A stretch of 64,000 bases of DNA from positions 51,276,082-51,340,081 of the forward strand of contig JBCFYV010011164.1 in assembly GCA_039000515.1 (NCBI GenBank), in the 5' to 3' direction. This document shows, piece by piece, positions 40,901 to 52,849 of this stretch. The position numbers and the translations under genes are program-made. Origin of the DNA: Timema cristinae. Lineage: Eukaryota > Arthropoda > Insecta > Phasmatodea > Timematidae. A model generated the notes under the pieces. It made no database searches. It saw only the letters and a program-made list of their open reading frames with translations, and was not told the origin of the DNA. Numbering within the stretch: the stretch's first letter is position 1; every line of letters begins with the position of its first letter.

Positions 40901-43900
40901 AACATTAGACATCTTATTGCTTTACCAGGTGGTGTATAGTAGCAACTGTGATACTACCCTATCAACAACACTAGACCTCTTATTGCTTTACTAGGTGGTG
41001 TATAGTATCAACTGTGATACTGTCCAATCAACAACACTAGACCTCTTCTTGCTTTACCAGGTGGTGTATAGTATCAACTGTGATACTATCCAATCAACAA
41101 CACTATTCCTATTGTTGCTTTACCAGGTGGTGTGTAGTAGCAACTGTGATACTATCCTATCAACAACATTAGACATCTTATTGCTTTACTAGGTGGTGTA
41201 TAGTATCAACTGTGATACTGTCCAATCAACAACACTAGACCTCTTCTTGCTTTACCAGGTGGTGTGTAGTAGCAACTGTGATACTATCCAATCAACAACA
41301 CTAGACCTCTTATTGCTTTACAGTTGGTGTGTAGTAGCAACTGTGATACTGTCCAATATACAACACTAGACCCTTGTTGCTTTACCAGGTGGTGTGTAGT
41401 AGCAACTGTGATACTATCCAATCAACAACACTAGACATCTTGTTGCTTTACATGGTGGTGTGTAGTAGCAACTGTGATACTGTCAAATCAACAACACTAG
41501 ACCTCCTGTTACTTTACCAGGTGTGTGTGTGGTATTAACTGTGATACTATCCAGTCAATACTAGACCGCTTCTTGCTCTACCAGGTGATGTATAGTAGCA
41601 ACTGTGATACTATCCAGTCAACAACATTAGACCTCTTATTGCTTTACTAGGTGGTGTGTATTAGCAACTCTGATACTATCCAATTAACAACACTAGACCT
41701 CTTATTGCTTTACCAAGTGATGTGTAGTAGCATCTGTGATACTATACTATCAACAACACTAGACCTCTTATTGCTTTACCAGGTGATGTGTAGTAACATC
41801 TGTGATACTATTCATCATACAACATTAGACCTCTTCTTGCTTTACCAGGTGGTGGTGTGTAGTAACATCTGTTATACTATCCATCTACAACATTAGACCT
41901 CTTCTTGCTTTACCAGGTGGTGGTGTGTAGTAACATCTGTGATACTAACCATCCTACAACATTAGACCTCTTCTTGCTTTACCAGGTGGTGTGTAGTAAC
42001 ATCTGTGATACTATTCATCCTACAACATTAGACCTCTTCTTGCTTTACCAGGTGGTGTGTAGTAACATCTGCGATACTATCCATCCTACAACATTAGACC
42101 TCTTCTTGCTTTACCAGGTGGTGTGTGTAGTAACATCTGTGATACTATTCATCCTACAACATTAGACCTCTTCTTGCTTTACCAGGTGATGGTGTGTAGT
42201 AACATCTGTGATACTATTCATCCTAAAACTCTAGACCTCTTCTTGCTTTACCAGGTGGTGTGTAGTAACATCTGTGATACTATCCATCCTACAACACTAG
42301 ACCTCTTATTGCTTTACCAGGTGGTGGTGTGTAGTAATATCTGTGATACTATCCATCCTACAACCTTAGACCTCTTATTGCTTTACCAGGTGGGGTGTGT
42401 AGTAACATCTGTGATACTATCCATCCTACAACTCTAGACCTCTTCTTGCTTTACCAGGTGGTGTGTAGTAACATCTGTGATACTATCCATCCTACAACAC
42501 TAGACCTCTTAGTGCTTTACCAGGTGGTGGTGTGTAGTAACATCTGTGATACTATCCATCCTTCAACATTAGAGCTGTTATTTCTGTTTCCTTGTTTATT
42601 TCCCATCCGCACCCATTTTGACTAACACTGTCTTTGTTTGGGTAGTTAATAATTATGGAACAAGTTATGTACTAATCTTATAGTTGTTCTCCCAGAAACT
42701 ATTCAGCCCTCTTGCACGAGTTAAAACAAAAGTTGTATACTATTAGCCTTTTATTACAGTAAATTATATTAAGAGGTAGCATACTAAGCTATATATAATA
42801 TAATATAACTACTATGAAGAATGAATTCAGTTTTTGTAACTTTTGTTCATGATATTTATATTTCATTTTAATTTAGCACTAAATACATACAAATTCCGTT
42901 TGTTAATACTTGTATAAAGATGTCGCATAAATTATATCTGGCATATTTCTGGGTTTTTTTCAAACAACAATATTGTTCATTATAAAGTGCATATTTATTA
43001 ATTTAAAGCTTTTGTTGAACCAATAAGACATTTGATAGAAACTTTAAAACGTGTTTTAAATATAATTAATTATACGCCATATTTAGTGACGAGACGTCCT
43101 TGGATTTAGTGAAATACAAAACCTGTTTGGATCTTGATAAAGTTTCCACAGTTTCGGCGTTATATGAATGTGAAACGCAACAATACCAGGTAGAAATACT
43201 AATAACTTTGGTACCGGTATAGGTTATTCTGGGTCCAAGCGAACCTTCCTGAATTAACTAGCTTTCAATTAACTTGAGTCATTCTTCACTCATTGTTTAA
43301 GGCAGAGTTTGTGATGGACGTGTGGGTTTATCGGCTCCTGGAGCTATCATTGGTGACTCGCCGTTCTTCGCACGAGAGTATAATGTATATATTATTGCTA
43401 TTTGCTAAGGCTACGTCCATATTGCGAGCACGCAATGCCTTGTTAAGGTAAGTGCACACAGGTATTACGAGTGGAACGCGGGCACTCGACACACACACAC
43501 AGCCATGTGAAGCTGATAAGGGCGGTACTTTTAGAGTTGGCAAAATGGCGTCGTCAAAACTATCACTTTTCTTGGTGAACATTTGTATTTTAAGTGCAGA
43601 ACCTTGAAAAGAGCGAGTGGGTACATGAAGTGTGTCAAGATAAAAACTCTAATGGGGAATATCACCGTTTGTTTCCCGTGCTAAGGAGACGACGAGTCAC
43701 TACAAGGATGTCAACCGCTAGCTCTGATTATATTCTCAGTAGAGTTCTGGATGTTTTGAAGAAGCAAACTACAAACAGGAGAAAACCTGTCGCCTGGCCA
43801 TTACTGGACAATCAGGAGCCCGTCCGTCTTGTGTATAATCTCGGTTGGAAACAAACTACTAAAGTCAGGTCTGTCTGCCTGTTATGACTCATAAGCTATG

Positions 43901-46900
43901 GATGATGTCCTCTACGCGTCTCGCATATAAGTAACATTGCTCGACGTTCTGGTGGCCTTGAATATGCCTTACCTAGGGTTACCATATGTCGATCGTCGAC
44001 GTTGATTTGGAATACGTGTCCGGTTTGGCGTCCGGATCTGAGAAATGTCCGGATTTTACTAATATGAACCGAAAACATGGCCAAATTGGGAAATTTTACT
44101 CCGCGCCGCATCTTAGGTTGGTCACACTGCAAGCACATGCACACTCATCACTGCATTCTGTCTCTGCGTCCAATTCAAGGTCACTCGCAGTCGCAGTCCA
44201 CAGAGCGGATGACTCTCAGTTGTTAATAAATATTGTGTATCACTTGTCAGTTTGTTTAAAAATAACTCGTTTGCTGTGTACTTAATGTTCCTGATTTATT
44301 GATATTATTAGTGTTCAGTTTGTAATTTTAGTGTGCAGGTAATTATAACTTTGCAAAATGCCAAAGCGCAAGTGTGTTTTTAATGAAAAACTAAAAGAAG
44401 AATACAATTTTCTGAGACAGTGTCAAAACAGAAATGACCGCGTGAGATGTTTGAAGTGTAACTCTGAATTTTCGGTGGAGCATCAAGGACGGTACGACAT
44501 AGAAAATCATTTGCAGAGTGAGAGACACAAGAAGGCTGATCAAGCAGCATCCTCGGCAAGTATTAAAACTTTTTTTAAAAACACTGATGTCACAGATGCT
44601 GAGTTGCAATGTGCGGCGAAAGAGGCAACCTTTGCCTAACATACAGCAATGCACGGACTTAGTTTCAAAACGTCTGATTGCACTGCCAAACTTGTTAAAA
44701 CGCTTTTTGAGCCCAAATTTTCTGGAGTTCGGACTAAGACCGAAGCAGTTATTGTAAATGTAATATCCCTTACATATTTGATAAACGCTCAAAGATCGCA
44801 AGGATGCAAATTTTCTTACACTAACAATTGACTCTTCAAACATAAAAGAGGTTAAATTGAATCCTGTATGTGCTCGTTATTTTAACTAAAATGAAGGTGT
44901 TAATGTGAAACTGTTATTTTTTTTATGAACTTCTGGGTGAAACCTCTGATATTTTAGTAGAAGATCTTTTAAAATGTATCAACAAGTTCTCTATTGGTGC
45001 CAAAGTCGTTTGTATGTGTGCTGATAAAACTAATACCAACTTTGGTGGTGTTAAAAGGCATGTACAAGGAAATGTTTTTCGAAAACTGCAAAAGGCTCTG
45101 TCAAGACCAATTTTTGGCATTGGATGCTCTGCTCATAATTTCACAGCACAGTGCAGACTGCTTGTGATGGCCTGCCCGTTGATGTTGAGGCGATTGTTGT
45201 CAAAGTGTACAAATTCTTTTATCAGTATACTGTCAGAGTGACCGCATTAAAAGATGTTTGTGAATCTGCAGAAGTAGAGTATAAAAGAATCCTTTTACAT
45301 GGAAACACAAGATTTTTGAGCTTAAAACCTGCAGTAGAGAGGATATTGATTTTGTTTGAGCCCTTGAAGTCGTATTTCTTGTCAATTGAAAACTGCCCTG
45401 CATCGTTACTTTCATTTTTTGAATATCCAGTAAATGAACTTTAGTTAACATTTGTGCATGAAAGCCTTCAAATGTTTCAAATGACAATTCTTAAAGTTGA
45501 GTCTGATTACATTACTGCTACAGAAGCGACACAAGTGTATGAAGAATTAGTTGTCAAACTGGAAGAAAGGAAGGCAACTAACTTTATCCCGTTTGCAGCA
45601 AAGCAGTTACACAGGAAGTGAAAAAATGAAGAAGCAGTTGATGATAAGAAGGAAGAAAACTTTCTGAAAAGTGTAGAAGGTTTTTACAAAGCTGGGATAA
45701 GCTACTTGAAACTTTGGGAAAACAGCTTTGACAAGGCTAACCACTTTAAATGGTTAACGCTACAACATGACCCTACCTGGGATGAGATGGAAGACAGTGC
45801 TTTAACTCTAGCCAGCTTTATTCCGGATTTCATCAATGTGGATGAACTATTTGATGAGCGTTCGTCACTAATCCAAATTCGGAAAAATCTGAAACCATAA
45901 TGGGATTCCCTACCTAAAGATTAAACCCCCAAAACTCAAGCGAAATGGAAACAAGTATTTGAAGCATTTTCTAGAAGCAATGTCTCCTTTGTGAATATTT
46001 TCAAAATAGTAGAATTCGCCATGTGTCTGCCTGGTACTTTGGCTCCAGCTGAGCGTATTTTTTCAATGATGGGGTCTGTTTGGACAGCTGAAAGAGGAAG
46101 ATTATCTCTGTCAGTTGTAAGAGATCTTCTTTATATTAAAGCAAATTTTGTTATGACATGCTCAGAATTCCACGACCACATCAAAAATGACAAGTCTTTT
46201 CTGAGGAAGGTCAGTTCATCTGAAAAGTAAGAATCAAGGAAAATTGAAGAACCTGTCCCTGGACCCAGCACATTGTAATCAAAAGTTGGAGCATGAATAA
46301 AGTACTTGAAAGTTCAGAATATAATATGAACACTTATGTTATCTACTGTATGTAAATATTTCATGGAATTTAAGTAATAGTGTATTAAAAAGGCTTAATT
46401 ATAGTAAATTTGTAATTTATTAACCCCATAATACTTATTTTGTAATTTAAAAAAGCTTATAAATCAAACTAAATTTGGTAACATTTTTCACGTGAAACGC
46501 AGATTTCAGTGCCTAATTTAAAAAAAACCATACCCCCCAAACACTCCGGAAAGATCTCTGTCCGGATCTGGCCTCAATAAACTATGGTAACCCTAGCCTT
46601 ACCTTACATTATTTCACTGTGGTATAGTCTCATGATAGAACCATAGTGTAATCAGTCAAGGTAAGACTGCTACCGTTCAGGTTAAACAGATTGTACGTGG
46701 TTGGTGGACATATTTGACCCAGAGAAGGCTGTTTGTCACCATAACATTTATATATATTTGAGCAATTTAACGTGCACACGACTTATAAACTAAATTAAAT
46801 CAAGAACAGACACAACCTTCAGCCCCCGTTCGTTAATTCATCACTGTGAAAGGGGAAACCCACATTTTACCCATGATAATTTTCTTGATCATACCGGGAA

Positions 46901-49900
46901 TCGAACCAGGGGGCCCTTAGTTCAGTAAACAGACATGCTACCGACTGTTACGTTCCACCCACCTTCATTAACAAACCATGTCAGTAGTCGCCAGTAGTTA
47001 CTGACCCCATTTTACACTGTTGGTATAATGCCAGCTATGCCTGCCAGATCTATTTGCTAACTCCTCGAGTCTTGGTCTTACTTAGGAAGGGGGGAGGGGG
47101 GCAAGTATCGATATTTTCCTTTCGATACCAATACTCTCTCACTCGATACTTTTACACACAGCTATCAGAAGATGTAAAAACGGATAATCGACAAAATGAC
47201 AACAAATCAACATGTGATCTTGTATATCATATGGTTTGGCTGATGGATACATGAGAGTAGATCTGTTAACGTTTAATAACTGTCACTTACCTACATTCAT
47301 ACAGTAGATGAGGTGTACATAGGTACGAGTATATATACCCTGCTTTGTTTGGAACAACAGTAGAGAAAATGCAAACATTTATTTGCGGCCAACACTAATA
47401 CCATTTTTATATATTACTTTTGTTATTTTATTGGTATTGATAATATCTATCAAACGTGACAGTTGCAGATAACATGACTTTATGTAAGGATATATTAAAA
47501 CTGTTTCAGTAACTTTAATAACGAACTTCTAATGTTCTTCCTACCAAAAGCATGCTTTAGTTACGTGAACCTTTGGACGTATCGATCGATACGTTGCTTA
47601 TTATTATACCCCGCACGACCAGGTATGGCAGGTATATTTAGTCTTGTAGTGTATATGTTTTGCTACATGCGCAGTTTAACGGTTTAAACCTGGGGTGGGT
47701 AACCTTCTGGCATTGAAAGACCGTATGTCACTTCACTGATTCCTCATAAGATCGCAACGCACACATCATAATATACAGTAAATGTTTCCAAAATATGTTC
47801 GAATGAAGAGTTTGTTTGACTGTTTGTCATGAGCTTGCACAATATCTACCGTAGGGAGAGGGCTTAGAGTACTCTCTCCGGTATCGAAACAAACATAATT
47901 TATACAGGGTGTTCGGAAACTCACAGCCCAAACTGCACATACAGACGGTTTGAACCAAAAGTAATACACAATCCCCATACAATTACATCCGGAAAACTAA
48001 ACTAATGAATGCCATTAAATTATGTTCAGAGTTTCAGCGTACAGCGCTGGGAGAGCAAAGCTGTGCAAGCCTGCGTGTACAACAGGTTGCATAGGAGTTA
48101 GGCGCGCAGCACTGCACATTGTGATAATGGCAAGCACTTTCTATGATGTAGGACCGTTAATGGTGACCCTTAGAACATATTTCCATTTATAGATGGATTG
48201 GTGTGTTTTTACTATTAATATTGTAGTATATTCTGCTGCCGTGTTTTAAGATGTCGGGGTGTGTAGTGCCACGCGCCTGACTCTAATGCAACCTGTTGTA
48301 CACGCATGCTTTAACAGCTTTGCTCTTCCGGTACTGTACGCCGGAACTTTGAACACAATTTAATGATATCAGCATAGTTTTCCCGATGTGTGTGGGGATT
48401 TTGTATTACTTTTGGTTCAATCAGGCTATATCTGCGGTTTGAACTATTGTTTCCTCACATTCTGTACGGCACCATACAAACTGTTCGACAAGCTATAAAA
48501 CAATGTTTGGAAGCCTGGGTGGGTCAAGTGACCGACATGACTTGGACCAACTGCTAGACAAGCTCATGTATGGTAGTACAAAGTGGTAGTTATATTTATT
48601 ATCTTTAGATAGGTATTGAAAATTCCAAGGACATAATTAAAAATCATCAACTTTTTTGTACATAAAAGAACAAGAAAAAAGGTGACCTGGCGGTCTAGGA
48701 GTAAGGTGTTGAACTTTTGTGCTGGGAGTCCGGGGTTCAATTCTCGGTCGTGGCACAGATTTATTTGATTGCCAAACCCTTCCTTCACCTCTGACAAGAC
48801 GTGTATTAATCACAACTTGTGAATGTGGGGAATGCCAGGCCTCCACCGTGGTTCGGATCCCACGTTAAACTGTAGGTCCTCCATTTCATCTCACAATCAC
48901 CCTACCATTACACATTAGCGTAAGTGCGTATAACCCGAACAGGTAGTAAGACGCGGTGCTAATAATAATAATAATAATAATAACAAGAAAAAACACTATA
49001 TCCGGCTAAAACTCCACGATAACTCTATCGATACCGATATCTAATGTTATCGATAATTTTATCTCGATACGAGTACGGTACCTAATCAATACTTTTATTT
49101 CGGTACCACACCCCTAGCCTTACTTTAGAGCCACTCGCTGGCCGGCAAACAAGAGCAGGATGAACGAACACCTCAGCGTGATCCGTTTGGTTCAGTTGAC
49201 GTGAGTTGAAACTGCTCTGTACCACGCGCTGGTCAGCTTGTAAGAGTTAAGTCCGATCCACACAGAATGCTAAGTTAAACTATGCTGTGATGTCCTCTGC
49301 TAAGACTTTGTCAATTTGTTTTCACACTCATTGCTAAGCTAAGCAATGGTCCCTCCTTTCCCTCCAGAATTCAGAGTTGTTTCTTTCTGGTCTGCTCCAG
49401 TCAAGTTTAGTTATGATGGCGTTCTACAAAATGTCTTGTTTGAGTTCAGATGATAGTACTGAGGAAGAAAAGATGCTGCTGTTAGCAGCTGTTTTGAAGC
49501 TGAAGAAAATGTAAAAGATGGTGGTTTGACTTGTTCAATGAACGCTTCCATTTGAATATAAACACATTTATTGAATATAAAACCTAAATTAAATATTACT
49601 CAAATACACGCGAAACAAATTGAAAAGTAAACTTCAAAATTTATTTGGTTATTTTCACCAAACCAGCCCTACGTCTGTTCAACACGAGTCCAAGTTGCGT
49701 TATGCGCATGCGCGACATAAGATGCCTCAAGATGGGAGATGGGAAAATTGCCCGGCCAGCAATTGGGAAAAACATAGCGCGGCGTAGCAACGCGTTGCTT
49801 AGCTTAGCGTTCTGTGCGAATCGGCCTTTAATCAAAACAAAGATATTTATATTCCCATTATGCTATGTCTAATCAACTAAACATAACAATTATCAAACAG

Positions 49901-52782
49901 TATTGATAGCCTCATAATTAGTACATAATCACATACATACTACATACATACAACATACATACATACATACATACATACATACATACATACATACATACAT
50001 ACATACATACATACATGCATACATACATACATACATACTAATACATCCCACATATACATCAATTCCAAAAGCGTGTTGACCAACAAGGCCTGTATTTACT
50101 AAAGGAGCAAACAGATGCGCAGAAGTAACTCTGAAGAGTCGCCTGGATCCGTATTCACTCAAAATAACAGGTGGTTGAAGTCGAATTTGAGCCCACTTTT
50201 AAATCATCTAACTTCGATAAATTAATTATAAGTGTCTATCGCATACTATCTTAAAGCCTCAGAATACACTTAGCTAACTATTCTAATTCACGATAAAGGA
50301 ATTAAAATAAAATGTCATGTAAGCACCCGATTTATTTCAATCTAGGGTAAACTATAATGGGTAATAGAATATATTATATATTACTTACCTGATATTGTTT
50401 CATTTTACAGTCATATAAAACGCTATGGCATTTATTTAGTTACTCCAAAAACAAATCATATACCAAATAAAACAAACTGGAATGTTTCTCTAGCTCCATA
50501 AATATTTTGTATTCCACTAAATCCAAAGATATCTCGTGAGTATATTTTTAAAACATGTTTTAAAGTTTATATAAATGTTTTACAAATGCTACGAAATCTT
50601 TAAACTAATTAAAACAAAATGAATACCTACTTTATATTGAATAATATTATTGTTTGAAAAATATCCACCAATATGCCAACTATAATTTAATCGCTAACTT
50701 AAAAGAAAAATGTTTAGTAATAACATATGTATTTTATCCCATTTTAATTAGAGATTAAAAGTATAATTGACTTTGCAAGTAAATTCTTGACACGGATTGG
50801 TCAGCAAAAACTCAAATTACGATGTTAGTTCTTGTCACAAGTTTTCTGTTTGTTTAGTGAATAGAGAACTGTAGCAGATAGAGTGCATCTTGGTTGCAAA
50901 GTTGCGCCGTTTCTATACTCATCCTCTAGTGTATCTAGGCCCTATTGTTGTGTTTGTTTGTAATCTCGTGGTGACCTGATGTCCTCTGTCCTACAGGCAG
51001 CGCAGCCCCAGAGTAAGGAGTATGACCTCACACCTCTCAAGCAATCCAAACTCCCCATCATCTGGGTGTTGGGTGAGTAATTTAAGCCATAATGATCTTG
51101 TAGCATGTCGATTATGTAAAATTGACATCTACACCACGAGCCTACATAAAAATTCTAAATTATGATAATTATATAGCGGAATCCAAAGAAGAGGATTAAA
51201 ATTGACATATTTAGGAATAATATGCTTCAACATCTACTTTCCATGGCTGGATGGGCTCGGATACAGTCATCATGCTTCCGAATAGAAAATACTACAATTG
51301 TGTAAAATAACACTCACGAGACGAATCCTTATAAAATAATATAGCTGAATACAAATAAGATAATTAAAACTGATTTATATCCTTCAAGACTTACTCATCA
51401 TAACAGGATGGCTTGGATACAATCACCATGCTTTCAAGGAAATTACGTCGAGTATGATGGAGACACACAGCACACACACGTCCTCGCTGCATCACCCAAT
51501 AGTGGAAATGGATGGGACCGCTTGGAATCTAAGTCACTAGCCTAGAGCGCTACTGCTCTTGCGGCGTTCCTTGGGGCTTCTGTCTCCCCCCCTCCCCCCT
51601 CTCTTTCTTTTTCCCTTTGTTACCGTCCCTCCCATTGCCTGTGTTTTAAGCCTTATTCCTTTTATTTCTGTTTGGTCAGAGATATCGTATAGAATGAGTG
51701 CCGCTCAGATTCACGTATTGTACTTCACCACATCGTATCATCAAAGAAGGAAAGCGCCGCTCTATCACTTACAGAAGTACCAGCTCGCCATGAAGTTTGG
51801 ATCGTGGGTCTCCACCACGTCGTCGAGGGAAATCCTCTTCGATCTTCTAAGTATCAAGGCGTTATTAATAAGTCCATCAGAGTTATGGGTCTAGTTTAAC
51901 AGACTAGAATTTGATGGAATGTTCTTCAGACTTAGTTTGTTTAGTCGAAGCGACTATAATGTCTATCATGTCCTTTTGACTTAGTTTATACAGTCGAGGC
52001 GACTATAATGTTTATCTAGATTTCTTATTTCAGTCAAAGTGACTAGATTTTGGCTGTGTCCTTATGACGTAGTTGGTGTAGTCAAAGTGACTCTAATGTG
52101 TTCTCGAGTCTTTCAGACTTCTTATATTAGTCCAAGTGACTAAGTTTTTCTCTATGTCCATATGACATAGCTTAAATATAGGAACCTTTAGTTCCAAAGG
52201 TAATAAGAACCTAGTCTTAAAGGTTGCTTTTCTCCACAAGCACAGTACTTCCTTTTTGTCCTTATGATTAGTCTGTTTTCTCATGACGCCGTGGACGTCG
52301 TGTTCAGATGTTTAACTTTTGTATGGCTACAACCAGGTTGTCAGTTCTTTTTCTTGGATCCAGACGGGTCAATGTGTTGAATTATTCTTGTTGGCACGCT
52401 TTGCGTGTGGTATTAACTGGGGGTGGGTAAAGCGCGGAACTCCGCTAGTTTCCATAATGAGGTGCGCGCATATAATGCCTTTACTTTTAGCCCGTTGTTG
52501 GCCTGGCACTTGCCCATCTGTTCTGATAGTGAACAGGCTCTTCCAGCCTAATGCCTTTAACCATGCTGACTTGGATGATTATTTACGTGAGCAGTTGCAA
52601 GACAATCCTATATTTTGGGCTTGCTATATGTCAACACATCTTGTATTTAACTTAAAGTTTTCCGTGATCCAAGATATGTTCAATTGTTTTCCTGAACTTA
52701 TATATTATACGTTCAATTGTCAACAAGTATTAAACATTGTATAACTATTGTAATCTTATATCTCATTTATGTTTTTCTATAA

Positions 52783-52849
<67 letters not shown>

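Larger units (their letters stand above)
47084..49117 (+). mobile_element. Probable hAT-type element holding two younger insertions
   Basis: The left end AGGAAGGGGGGAGG with GCAAGTATCGATATT and the right end (inverted) CTAGGGGTGTGGTACCGA with several ATCGATA boxes look like the two ends of one element. TCTTACTT (47076-47083) and CCTTACTT (49118-49125) match in 7 of 8 bases. Inside sit the foldback element (47904-48465) and a SINE (48682-48981). No transposase frame remains. Confidence 0.5.

Noticed and set aside
40422..42625. Frames with [19 protein letters not shown] repeats resembling a secreted Cys-rich repeat protein
   Set aside because: It is the 66-bp intron array of Adk1; frames break wherever one base is lost, and stops flank each piece.
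51559..51894. 111-codon frame with hydrophobic start, possible secreted protein
   Set aside because: It lies in an intron over a pyrimidine-rich tract that creates the Pro/Leu/Phe run; no domain seen.
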